Shown here piece by piece: positions 23,196 through 31,657 of a stretch of DNA of 64,000 nt. The DNA lies in the NCBI GenBank assembly GCA_015057275.1, contig SVEO01000003.1, positions 62,001-126,000 of the forward strand. The letters run 5' to 3'. Every line of letters begins with the position of its first letter. Within the stretch, counting starts at the first letter, position 1. The position numbers and the translations under genes were made by a program. The stretch is from Lachnospiraceae bacterium. GTDB taxonomy: Bacteria; Bacillota; Clostridia; Lachnospirales; Lachnospiraceae. The notes below the pieces were generated by a model that saw only the letters and a list, made by a program, of their open reading frames with translations, searched no databases and was not told the origin of the DNA.

Positions 23196-26027
23196 TTAAT
23201 CGTTTGTAACTTCGGAGGTAATGCCGGTAAAGCTTCCTTCCATAATCTCATCTAACGTAATCAGTCCGTAATAGTACTGCAAAATCTTGGAGTTGACTTC
23301 CGCAGCGTAGGACGATGTGCCGCCGAACGGAATCACGACGGTGGTAACAACTTCCGGATCATCATACGGCGCCATGGAAACAAACAGTGAGTGATTCGAA
23401 CGCAGCAAGTTTTCCTGCGCGGTACCGGATTTTCCGGCTGCATAAACGCCTGCTTTTTCCAAAGGTGCAAATACCGACTTAATCGAACCATCGCGGATGA
23501 CAAGACGCATGCCGGTAGTAACCGTATCCCAGGTGGAATCCTGCAAGGTAACAATATTTGTCAGCATGCTTTCCATCTCGCTCACTTCTTCTGCTGCAGA
23601 ATCCTGAACCTTATCAATTAATGTAAGTTCGTAGTTATTTCCGCCGTTGGCAATCGTTGAGACATATCTTGCAAGCTGAACATTGCTGTAACTGTGTGAA
23701 CCCTGACCGATGGCCGAACGAACAATATTTTCTGTAGAGAATAATGGTTCGTTTTCGTCGATTTCGATGCCGGATTTAGACGTGAGTCCAAACATGTCAG
23801 CGTATTTCTCTAAAATATCGAGACCGGCTTCGTCACTGTATTTTGTACCAACGGATTTGCCGAGGGTGTAGCCAATCTGGTAAAAGAAATAGTTACAGGA
23901 AACTTTCAGGGCATTTTTGCAATTGATTGCTCCGTGATTTCCCGGATGAATCCAGCATCGCGGGGATGGGGTTACCGCAGTAAAGATACCCTTGTCCACA
24001 ATCACCGTATCTGAAGTAATAATTCCCTCTTCCAAACCGGTAATGGCAGTAAGCATCTTGAAGGTGGAACCTGGTGCAGTACGCGTCTGCGTTGCACGAT
24101 TGTAAAGTGGCGATGCCGCGTCTGCCAGCAATTTGTTCCAATAGGTCGCATCAATGCTACCTGAGAGATAATTGTTATCGTAGCTCGGATAGGTAACACA
24201 GGCGAGTACATCACCATTGTTCGGATCTGTAATAACTACAGAGCCGGAGCACGGGTCAAGCGCCAGTTCGCCAGGGGTGATTTCAAGCGACGAAATCTTA
24301 TCCAGAATAAATTGGTAAGAAATGTCACCTCGGCCGGTTGCCAGTCGACTCATCATCGTCTGGTCTTCTTTCAGTACACCTTGGTTGTACAATAAGTTGC
24401 AGACTTGTCCGCCGGTGATGCGGCTGGCATAAATCAACTGCTGATAGATAATTTTGGCAAATGCCGTATTATCTTCGATATGTTCAAATATATATGCAAC
24501 AATTGTATCAAATATGACATCGGAAGATGCATATTCATCATTTATGCCAAGTCTCGACAAAGAAATACAATTTTGGGCGATACAATAAGTGAGCCATTCT
24601 GCCGGAGCCAGCTCGCCATTATTCCATGCGGTTTTTGTAGTGTCCGCAGACAAAATCGTACTTGTATCCAGAATGCTCCATGTATTTTCCAACATGTCGA
24701 TGCAGGAAGTGATATATTTCTGCTTTTCTGAAGAATAAGAACCAAGTTTCGCTGTATTGGACTTCTGGAATGCAAGCGTTAAGAACTCGACAGCTTCCGC
24801 CTCATATTGCTGATAAATAGAATAAATCGTTTGCTCATTTGCGGTAGCATCCTCTCGGTTTAAAATTGTAATGTCGACAATATTATTATTAATCAACTGG
24901 AAATAGACCTGTTTTACTGGAATATCAGTATCGCCTTCTTGCTGAGCGGAAGGTTCGATGTTTTTAATTTTTGATATCAAAATGCCGGCAAGTTCCTGTT
25001 CCAGTAAGTTATACGCCGCAATTTGTAGGTCACGGTCGATGGTTAGATACACATCGTTTCCTGCTTCTGCTTCGGTAACACTTAATACATCTAGCACTTT
25101 GCCGGTACTGTTTACCGATACTGTCTTATAACCTTTCGTGCCTTGCAGTTCATCTTCCATGTAAGATTCGATGCCAGATTTTCCGACTACATCCGAGCTG
25201 ATATAATCCTTTCCCTCTTCTAAAAATGTCTCTAACTGCGTTTCAGAAATCGAGCCGGTGTAACCGATAATATGTGCAAAATATTTACTGTCATAATATA
25301 CGCGCGTCGTTTTCAATTCGACAGCAACACCGGTAAGTTTCGCTTCTTGCTCATAAATGGCAGCCACACTTTCATCGCTGATGTCGGTAGCAACTGTGAC
25401 AGATTTATATTTCTGATAAAATATCGCAGACAATTCAAACCGAACCGTGATAATATCCAGTGCTTCTTCGATGGTATAATCTTCATCTACACCATATTTA
25501 TCTTTCAAAAATAGGTATGCATCCTCTGCCGTACTCAAAGAAAGATCCGTACCATCCTCCTTTATAAGGTCAGAAACGCCGTAAATATCCTTTAGAAAAC
25601 GAATTCTGGCGCTCTCCGATGATGTCGTATAGACAAAAGAATTATCCGTATAATCAATGGAGGTGCTTACTGTAAGCTCGTCGCCGTTACTATGTAAAAT
25701 AGAGACCAGATGATGGATGATGCTATTTAAGGTTTCATTTTTTGTTTTAGAAGATTCAATATCATCCGTAATAGTGACGGCATAAGAAAGTTCATTGCCG
25801 GCTAAAAGGTTGCCTTTGCGGTCGTAAATTAATCCACGCGTACCGGCAGAGACAATTTCTCGCTCCGTTTGCTCTAAATAAGTGTTCATATACTGGTCGC
25901 TATTGACGATTTGCAAATCAAAAAGGCGAACAATAATGCAGCCATATAAGGCAAAAATAATCATCGCCAGTAGGAATAATCTTGAGCGAAAGACCGCTTT
26001 GATTGATTGTAAAATGTACTCAGTCAA
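23196..26027 (-). CDS. mrdA: Penicillin-binding protein 2 (class B), long form
   Basis: A 943-residue class B transpeptidase that cross-links side-wall peptidoglycan with RodA. It has a membrane anchor (about residues 15-35), a dimerisation domain, and the transpeptidase domain with SxxK (Ser654-Lys657 in APGSTFK), SxN (Ser710-Asn712 in SCNYF) and KSG (866-868 in GKSGTAQ). About 240 residues of mostly helical sequence are inserted between the DRDLQIAAY block and the SGSVVITDPNNGDVLA block, making it far longer than the usual 600-700. The proposed start is TTG 26027 behind GCGGGGTGAAGAT; it overlaps the mreD stop by 8 bases. GTG 26036 is an alternative. Confidence 0.94.
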   Translation of the reverse strand: MTEYILQSIKAVFRSRLFLLAMIIFALYGCIIVRLFDLQIVNSDQYMNTYLEQTEREIVSAGTRGLIYDRKGNLLAGNELSYAVTITDDIESSKTKNETLNSIIHHLVSILHSNGDELTVSTSIDYTDNSFVYTTSSESARIRFLKDIYGVSDLIKEDGTDLSLSTAEDAYLFLKDKYGVDEDYTIEEALDIITVRFELSAIFYQKYKSVTVATDISDESVAAIYEQEAKLTGVAVELKTTRVYYDSKYFAHIIGYTGSISETQLETFLEEGKDYISSDVVGKSGIESYMEDELQGTKGYKTVSVNSTGKVLDVLSVTEAEAGNDVYLTIDRDLQIAAYNLLEQELAGILISKIKNIEPSAQQEGDTDIPVKQVYFQLINNNIVDITILNREDATANEQTIYSIYQQYEAEAVEFLTLAFQKSNTAKLGSYSSEKQKYITSCIDMLENTWSILDTSTILSADTTKTAWNNGELAPAEWLTYCIAQNCISLSRLGINDEYASSDVIFDTIVAYIFEHIEDNTAFAKIIYQQLIYASRITGGQVCNLLYNQGVLKEDQTMMSRLATGRGDISYQFILDKISSLEITPGELALDPCSGSVVITDPNNGDVLACVTYPSYDNNYLSGSIDATYWNKLLADAASPLYNRATQTRTAPGSTFKMLTAITGLEEGIITSDTVIVDKGIFTAVTPSPRCWIHPGNHGAINCKNALKVSCNYFFYQIGYTLGKSVGTKYSDEAGLDILEKYADMFGLTSKSGIEIDENEPLFSTENIVRSAIGQGSHSYSNVQLARYVSTIANGGNNYELTLIDKVQDSAAEEVSEMESMLTNIVTLQDSTWDTVTTGMRLVIRDGSIKSVFAPLEKAGVYAAGKSGTAQENLLRSNHSLFVSMAPYDDPEVVTTVVIPFGGTSSYAAEVNSKILQYYYGLITLDEIMEGSFTGITSEVTND

Positions 26028-26532
26028 TATCTTCACCCCGCTTCTCGAACGCCGAAATCCGGCTATGTACAAAGTAGAAAATATGGAAACTAATCAATGC
26101 TGTGCATACAGTTGCCAGCATTTCAGGCAAAATTACATTTAACATATAGTAAGGTAAGTCAAGTTTGCCGTTTAATAAGAAATAGAATATGTAAAATATA
26201 AAGTTGTACAAAAAGTCACTGACACCGACAAAAAGTAACGGGAACAAGATGTTCTTTTCGTAAAAAAACTCGTGTAAATATCCGCAAAAATAACCAATGC
26301 ATACGAAAGTCAGACTGTGAAATCCAAGAACTTGTCCCATATACACATCTAAAAACAGTCCGCTGATGAATCCGACTACGGTACCATAATTACAGCCGGA
26401 CAAAAATCCACAGAACACCGTAAACATCAGCAGGAAATTTGGAGTAATTAAAGACGACGGGAACAATTCCTGCCACTGCGCCTGTAATAAGAAAAATACA
26501 ACCAACATGACTGTAATTGCGATTTTGCGCAT
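26020..26532 (-). CDS. mreD: Rod shape-determining protein MreD
   Basis: A 170-residue membrane protein of the elongation complex with about five hydrophobic helices. The N-terminal block MRKIAITVMLVVFFLLQ, the SLITPNFLLMFTVFCGFLSGCNYGTVVGFISGLFLD region and the order mreB, mreC, mreD, mrdA identify it; MreD is otherwise poorly conserved. ATG 26532 lies behind GGAGGAGAGAAGT. Its end overlaps the start of mrdA. Confidence 0.93.
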   Translation of the reverse strand: MRKIAITVMLVVFFLLQAQWQELFPSSLITPNFLLMFTVFCGFLSGCNYGTVVGFISGLFLDVYMGQVLGFHSLTFVCIGYFCGYLHEFFYEKNILFPLLFVGVSDFLYNFIFYIFYFLLNGKLDLPYYMLNVILPEMLATVCTALISFHIFYFVHSRISAFEKRGEDID

Positions 26533-26565
26533 ACTTCTCTCCTCCAATCCTTACGAATTTTGCGG

Positions 26566-27426
26566 TTATTCCGCGATATAATCTTCTTTCCGTGTTGTAA
26601 GTACAAATACTTCATTAATCTGTGAAAAATCTACAGCAAGAGTTACTTTGCCGGACTTTGTCAGATTGTTCTTATCATTTTTAAGCTCAGTTACATAGCC
26701 GATTAAGATGCCCGGTAAATAATCAGAGCTGATTTGTGAGGTAATGACAGCGGCGCCATCTGCTACTTCTGCATCTTTCGATAATTGAGAAAGTGTCAGA
26801 TAACCCTCGTGGTAAGCAGTCATACTTCCCTCGACAATGCAGTTTGCATTCGCCGCAGAAGCAACTGCGCTGACATTGGTTTCATCGTCAATAATCGTGC
26901 GAACGACCGCATAATTTTCGCCGCAATCGGACACGATACCGACCAGACCGCCAGTGGCAATGACATTCATGCCGACGGTAATACCATCCGCAGTCCCCTT
27001 ATCAATGGTAAACTGGCGGAACCAATTGCCGGAGTTTTTGCCGATGACTTTGGCTGCGATTTTTGGATAGTCCTTATAGGTTTGATCTAAGTCGTATAAA
27101 TCTTCCAGACGTTCCAAAGCATCAATTTGTGTGGAAATCGATTGATTCCACTCTTTTAAAGCTTCAATTTCCTTCTTTAAAGCATCGTTTTCCTTTTGCA
27201 GTTCTTCCATGCTATCTTTTTCATCCTGCTTTGCTAAAATCGACGCGCCAATCGCATTGGTTCCTCTTTGCAGCGGAACGATGACTTTGGAAAATGCTGT
27301 CTTTATCGGCTCCCCGGCACCCTCATAGAAAAATGTCGTTGCAATCAGTGCAATGCTGATGATGAGAAAAATCGTAAACAAATGCTTCGGCTTTATCTGA
27401 AATTTGCTCTTTTTTTTATTTTTCAT
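26566..27426 (-). CDS. mreC: Rod shape-determining protein MreC
   Basis: A 286-residue bitopic protein that organises the elongasome on the outer side of the membrane. It has one membrane helix (about residues 15-33), a coiled coil (about 65-115, rich in Glu, Lys and Leu) and a C-terminal beta-barrel domain with AAKVIGKNSGNWFRQFTIDKG and GMNVIATGGLVGIV. GGAGGCGGGAGC precedes the start, 12 bases after mreB. Confidence 0.96.
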   Translation of the reverse strand: MKNKKKSKFQIKPKHLFTIFLIISIALIATTFFYEGAGEPIKTAFSKVIVPLQRGTNAIGASILAKQDEKDSMEELQKENDALKKEIEALKEWNQSISTQIDALERLEDLYDLDQTYKDYPKIAAKVIGKNSGNWFRQFTIDKGTADGITVGMNVIATGGLVGIVSDCGENYAVVRTIIDDETNVSAVASAANANCIVEGSMTAYHEGYLTLSQLSKDAEVADGAAVITSQISSDYLPGILIGYVTELKNDKNNLTKSGKVTLAVDFSQINEVFVLTTRKEDYIAE

Positions 27427-27437
27427 GCTCCCGCCTC

Positions 27438-28451
27438 CTAATACGTTTTTTCATAAGGAACATACATCAACTTTTTGAGCTGCGGATTGGAAATAATCTG
27501 CGAAATACCGCGAATCACGGACTGAGAAGGCTCCTCGGCGAGATTGACTTTCATCTTCAATTCTTTCGCTAAAAAGCTGCCGATGTTTGTCAATTCTGCC
27601 GTACCGCCGGTAACGTAAATACCGTTTTTCATAATATCGTTGGCAATTTCCGGTGGAGTCTTGTCAATTACAAAACGAATTTGCTCGGCAATGGATTTTA
27701 ATACCTCGCAGATGGCTTCGTAAACATAGTCCGCAGGTACAATCTTGCCGACCGGCAAACCGGTAATGACATTGCGGCCGTAAATCTTTAACTCTTCGTC
27801 GCTTTTGCCGCTTGCATCGCCAATCAGCGTCTTTAACTGCTCGGCAGTTTTGTCACCGATGTGAATGTTCTCCTGCTTGCGGATGATTGCCTGAATTGCC
27901 TCATTTAAATGATTTCCGCCGCTCGGAACACTTTTGCTTGTTACAATACCGCCAAGGGAGATAACGGAAATCTCCGTATGGTCGGCACCGATGTTGACCA
28001 TCATATTGCCGCCTGCAGCGTTCGCATCAAGACCAATACCGACAGCATCAGCAATCGGACGGTCAATGAGATAAATTTCTCTTGCGTGTACTTTCGCATC
28101 GGCGATGACATCAAGAAAAGCTCTCTTTTCCACTTCCGTAATGTCAAACGGAAGTGCGAGGCAGAATTTGCTTGATTTAAACAGACGTCTGCCGGCTAAT
28201 TTTTGATAAAAACAATGGAATAAAGATTCCATATGATTGACTTCCGCGATTACCCCCTGTTTAATCGGAGAATAAATCTTAATGTGCTCCGGTGTTTTTT
28301 CGTACATCTCATATGCCAAATCACCGAAAGCAAGAATTTCTTCCTTGCCACGGATGGCAATCATATTTTTTTCATGTAAAATTTGATTTGTGCTATGGTC
28401 ATACAGCTTCATATTGTATGTGCCCATATCTACCCCGAACATTCTGGCCAT
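27438..28451 (-). CDS. mreB: Actin-like rod shape protein MreB
   Basis: A 337-residue actin-fold ATPase that forms membrane filaments directing wall synthesis. Visible motifs are FGVDMGTYNMKLYD (phosphate 1), GGNMMVNIGADHTEISVISLGGIV (phosphate 2) and GIYVTGGTAELTNIG (adenosine). The phosphate-1 motif reads MGTYN rather than the more usual LGTAN, so this is a somewhat divergent MreB-type protein and a second canonical mreB may exist elsewhere. ATG 28451 follows AAAGGGGAAATCA; the frame is open 25 codons further. It is preceded by radC. Confidence 0.9.
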   Translation of the reverse strand: MARMFGVDMGTYNMKLYDHSTNQILHEKNMIAIRGKEEILAFGDLAYEMYEKTPEHIKIYSPIKQGVIAEVNHMESLFHCFYQKLAGRRLFKSSKFCLALPFDITEVEKRAFLDVIADAKVHAREIYLIDRPIADAVGIGLDANAAGGNMMVNIGADHTEISVISLGGIVTSKSVPSGGNHLNEAIQAIIRKQENIHIGDKTAEQLKTLIGDASGKSDEELKIYGRNVITGLPVGKIVPADYVYEAICEVLKSIAEQIRFVIDKTPPEIANDIMKNGIYVTGGTAELTNIGSFLAKELKMKVNLAEEPSQSVIRGISQIISNPQLKKLMYVPYEKTY

Positions 28452-28480
28452 GATTGATTTCCCCTTTATTTTTGTTCCGG

Positions 28481-29242
28481 TTACCGTTTGCTTGCAAACA
28501 ATGAATTGCCGGAAATTTTCTTCCAATGCTCCGATTGGAAGAAGCTGAAATATGTCTGCTTGCCGATAATCAGATGGTCAAATAACGCAATTCCTAACAG
28601 TTTCCCTGCTTGGAAAATACGCTGTGTTACTGCAATATCCGCGGGACTCGGTTGCACATCACCGCTGGGGTGATTGTGCAGTAATATGATACCGGCGGCA
28701 TGATATTGAATCGCCGGACCGAATACCTCGCGCGGATGAATAATTGTTTCGTTAATTGTGCCGGTGGATAAAATCGTGTCTGCAAGAAATTGCTTGCGGG
28801 CATCTAAGTAGACGCAGACGGCACATTCTGTATCGCGGTGCTGCATCTCTTCCATGTAAAATGCAGCGACTGAGTCTGGCTTTGAAAAATCGAGCTTTTT
28901 CTCGCTTCTCGCACGCCAGATACGCTTGGATAATTCGGCAATGCATAAAATTTGCACCGCCTTGACCGGACCAATGCCGGCTATGGAAGTCAGCTCTGCG
29001 GCGGAAACTTTTAAAAGTCCGTCAAGGCCCTCTCTTCCTTTATGAATGCTTAAAATTTCTTTTGCCAGCTCAGTGGAATTCATCTCCTTCGTGCCGGTGC
29101 GGATAATGACCGCTAAAAGCTCCGCATCGGTTAAGCTTTGAGGTCCATATGTCATGCAACGTTCATACGGACGTTCCGAGGCGGGCAAATCTGCCATCCG
29201 TTTTCCGGATGCAATTTTCAGATTCGTTTTTGTTTGATTCAT
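28481..29242 (-). CDS. radC: RadC-family JAB/MPN protein
   Basis: A 253-residue protein with an N-terminal helix-hairpin-helix region (about 15-110, with LTDAELLAVIIRTG and SIAGIGPVKAVQIL) and a C-terminal JAB1/MPN metal-binding domain with the signature HNHPSGDVQPSPADI. Despite the name, a role in DNA repair is doubtful; MPN proteins are usually metalloproteases or nucleases. It is the first gene of the mre-min run, with its own promoter, as in Bacillus where radC also lies next to mreB. Confidence 0.94.
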   Translation of the reverse strand: MNQTKTNLKIASGKRMADLPASERPYERCMTYGPQSLTDAELLAVIIRTGTKEMNSTELAKEILSIHKGREGLDGLLKVSAAELTSIAGIGPVKAVQILCIAELSKRIWRARSEKKLDFSKPDSVAAFYMEEMQHRDTECAVCVYLDARKQFLADTILSTGTINETIIHPREVFGPAIQYHAAGIILLHNHPSGDVQPSPADIAVTQRIFQAGKLLGIALFDHLIIGKQTYFSFFQSEHWKKISGNSLFASKR

Positions 29243-29295
29243 ATAAAATCCATCCCTTCTCGTACCTCTCCAAGCACAAGTTCAAGGGTTAGAAA

Positions 29296-29324
29296 ATGAT
29301 AGCATATTTCTTATAGTTTTACAA
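29296..29324 (-). promoter_or_regulatory. Promoter of the radC-mre-min-rodA-mgsA operon
   Basis: On the - strand, TTGTAA (29319-29324), 17-base spacer, TATCAT (29296-29301). The -35 lies in the end of the upstream PLP-enzyme gene (stop at 29311). It is about 53 bases before the radC start. Confidence 0.6.
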
Positions 29325-30606
29325 TACCGCGGTCGACTAATTTCTGTAAAGCCATCAGGATACCGAATTTCGCATGATACCATGTGAGACCGCCTTGGAA
29401 ATAAGCAGCATACGGTGGTTTTAGCGGTCCGTCCGCACTTAATTCGATGGATGAACCTTGAACAAACGCGCCGGCAGCCATAATAACGTCGGAGTCATAT
29501 CCCGGCATAGCCCATGGCTCCGGGGAGACATAGCTATCGACCGGAGCAGCGGCCTGAATGCCCTGACAAAAAGCAACGAGCCCCTCAGGGGTGCAAAAAC
29601 TAACTGCCTGAATAATGTCGTGACGAGGTTCACTGCCGTTTGGCACAACATGAAAACCGAGCTTTTCAAAAATATTAGCTGCGAAAATAGCGCCCTTTAC
29701 TGCCCCTGCTACTACCGTTGGCGCTAGAAACAGACCCTGATAAAAACTTTGCATTACACCTAATGTAGCGCCGACTTCTTTGCCGAGTCCCGGCGCAGTT
29801 AGGCGATAGGCAATCTGTTCCACGCATTCGGTTGTGCCGCAAATATAGCCGCCGATTGGAGCCAGTCCTCCGCCTGGATTTTTAATCAGCGAACCAACGG
29901 TCATGTCTGCACCAAAATCGGACGGTTCTACAATATCAACAAATTCGCCGTAGCAGTTGTCTACCATGACGATAATCTCCGGCTTGATTTTCTTAACATA
30001 AGCAATCACTTCCGCAATCGCTGCCACACTTAAAGTCGGACGTGTCTGGTATCCTTTCGAACGCTGAATGATTGCCATTTTCACATCATCATTTGCCGTA
30101 ATAACTTCCTTGATTTTTTCAAAGTTAAAGGCACCGTCCGGCAGTAAATCTACCTGGGAATAGCTGACTCCGTATTCCTTTAAAGAACCAATGGAATCGC
30201 GAATACCGATGACCTCTTCTAAGGTATCATACGGCTTGCCGGAAATTGACACAATGCGGTCGCCCGGTCTGGTGTTTGCCGATAAAGCAAGTGCCAATGC
30301 ATGCGTGCCGCAGGTAATCTGTGGGCGCACTATGGCAGCTTCTGTGTGGAAAACCTTCGCATATACTTCTTCTAACGTGTCGCGGCCGAGATCGTTGTAA
30401 CCGTAACCGGTTGTCGCTGCAAAATGAATGTCGCTTACTTTGCAATCCTGCATGGCTTTTAACACTTTTAATTGATTTATTTCAGCACGTTCATCAATTT
30501 CGGAAAATCTCTCTTTTAAAGAATCTTCGATTTCTTTCCCAAAAAGAATCACTTTTTCCGATAAACCTAACGCTTTTTGCTGTTCAATTCGCTGTAATTC
30601 TGACAT
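29311..30606 (-). CDS. PLP enzyme of the aluminium-resistance / methionine gamma-lyase-like family
   Basis: A 431-residue fold-type I PLP-dependent protein of the family called 'aluminum resistance protein' or YnbB, related to Cys/Met metabolism enzymes. The Schiff-base lysine is probably in GSLIKNPGGGLAPIGGY, and MVDNCYGEFVD supplies the cofactor Asp. The true reaction is not established. ATG 30606, behind CGGAGGATAAC, gives MSELQRIEQQKALG; a longer upstream frame has no ribosome site. It lies downstream of miaA in the mutSL-miaA run, an association also seen in other Clostridia and Bacilli, but has its own promoter. Confidence 0.9.
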   Translation of the reverse strand: MSELQRIEQQKALGLSEKVILFGKEIEDSLKERFSEIDERAEINQLKVLKAMQDCKVSDIHFAATTGYGYNDLGRDTLEEVYAKVFHTEAAIVRPQITCGTHALALALSANTRPGDRIVSISGKPYDTLEEVIGIRDSIGSLKEYGVSYSQVDLLPDGAFNFEKIKEVITANDDVKMAIIQRSKGYQTRPTLSVAAIAEVIAYVKKIKPEIIVMVDNCYGEFVDIVEPSDFGADMTVGSLIKNPGGGLAPIGGYICGTTECVEQIAYRLTAPGLGKEVGATLGVMQSFYQGLFLAPTVVAGAVKGAIFAANIFEKLGFHVVPNGSEPRHDIIQAVSFCTPEGLVAFCQGIQAAAPVDSYVSPEPWAMPGYDSDVIMAAGAFVQGSSIELSADGPLKPPYAAYFQGGLTWYHAKFGILMALQKLVDRGIVKL

Positions 30607-30634
30607 GTTATCCTCCGTTATCCGCGATTTCATT

Positions 30635-30664
30635 ATAATATGCATTGGGAACATTGTATATCAA
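30635..30664 (-). promoter_or_regulatory. Promoter before the PLP-enzyme gene
   Basis: On the - strand, TTGATA (30659-30664), 18-base spacer, TATTAT (30635-30640), lying between the miaA stop and the PLP-enzyme start. Confidence 0.55.
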
Positions 30665-30678
30665 AATCCATCGACAGA

Positions 30679-31635
30679 TTATTGTATAATTCCCCTCTCC
30701 CTAAGTCTGGTAGTAATAAATCGCAATATGTGTTCGAAATTATAATCGTATTTGTCATAGTCAATCATGGTTACCGACTTTTCGCGGCGGAACCATGTAA
30801 GCTGACGTTTGGCAAAATGGCGTGTATCTCGTTTGATTAGATATTTTGCTTCATCAAGCGTTATCTCGCCGGCAAGCGCCGCTAAAACTTCTTTGTAGCC
30901 GAGCCCCTGCATGGAAACTAAGTCTCTGGTATAACCCATTTCTTTGAGTTTACGCACTTCGTCCACCAACCCCTGTGCAAACATCTGCTCCACGCGTTTA
31001 TCAATGCGCTCGTAAAGCTCACGGCGCGGGCGGTTTAGGACAAAATACTCAAACAAATACGGTGAATCCTTTTTGCTTTCACGCTCATTGTGTGCAGAAA
31101 TCTTTTGTCCGGTCTGCTGGTAAAATTCCAATGCGCGGATAACGCGTTTGCGATTATTTAAATGAATAATTTCCGCTGATTCCGGGTCTACCTCCTTTAG
31201 CATTTCGTAGAGATACTCATTGCCCTTTTCATTAGCAAGCTGTTCAAGATTTTCGCGGTAATTCTCATCGCAATCGCTTTCACTGAAATCAATATCATAT
31301 AGCAACCCCTGAATATAAAAGCCGGTGCCGCCGACCAAAATCGGGATGTGACCATGACTGTAAATCTCTTCCATAGCTTCCTTGGCCAGCTCCTGAAATT
31401 TTACAATATGAAATTCATCGCGGGGGTCTAGCACATCGACAAGATAATGCGGCACGCCGTCCATTTCTTCTTTGGTAATTTTGGCAGAGCCAATATCCAT
31501 ATACTTGTAAACCTGAATCGAGTCGGCGCTGATAATTTCACCACCAATCTCTTTTGCCAGACGAATCGATAATTCGGTTTTGCCAACGGCAGTCGGTCCC
31601 GTGAGGACAACAAAAGGCTGTTGATTTTGTAACAT
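30679..31635 (-). CDS. miaA: tRNA dimethylallyltransferase
   Basis: Transfers a dimethylallyl group to N6 of A37 in tRNAs that read U-starting codons; MiaB then adds the methylthio group, and miaB lies three genes upstream. The 318 residues show the P-loop GPTAVGKTELSIRLAKE (13-29), the DSIQVYKYMDIGSAK block and PILVGGTGFYIQGLLY. Length is normal. GGAGAAAAAT precedes the ATG, 22 bases after mutL. Confidence 0.97.
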   Translation of the reverse strand: MLQNQQPFVVLTGPTAVGKTELSIRLAKEIGGEIISADSIQVYKYMDIGSAKITKEEMDGVPHYLVDVLDPRDEFHIVKFQELAKEAMEEIYSHGHIPILVGGTGFYIQGLLYDIDFSESDCDENYRENLEQLANEKGNEYLYEMLKEVDPESAEIIHLNNRKRVIRALEFYQQTGQKISAHNERESKKDSPYLFEYFVLNRPRRELYERIDKRVEQMFAQGLVDEVRKLKEMGYTRDLVSMQGLGYKEVLAALAGEITLDEAKYLIKRDTRHFAKRQLTWFRREKSVTMIDYDKYDYNFEHILRFITTRLRERGIIQ

Positions 31636-31657
31636 ATTTTTCTCCTGAGAATATTGT

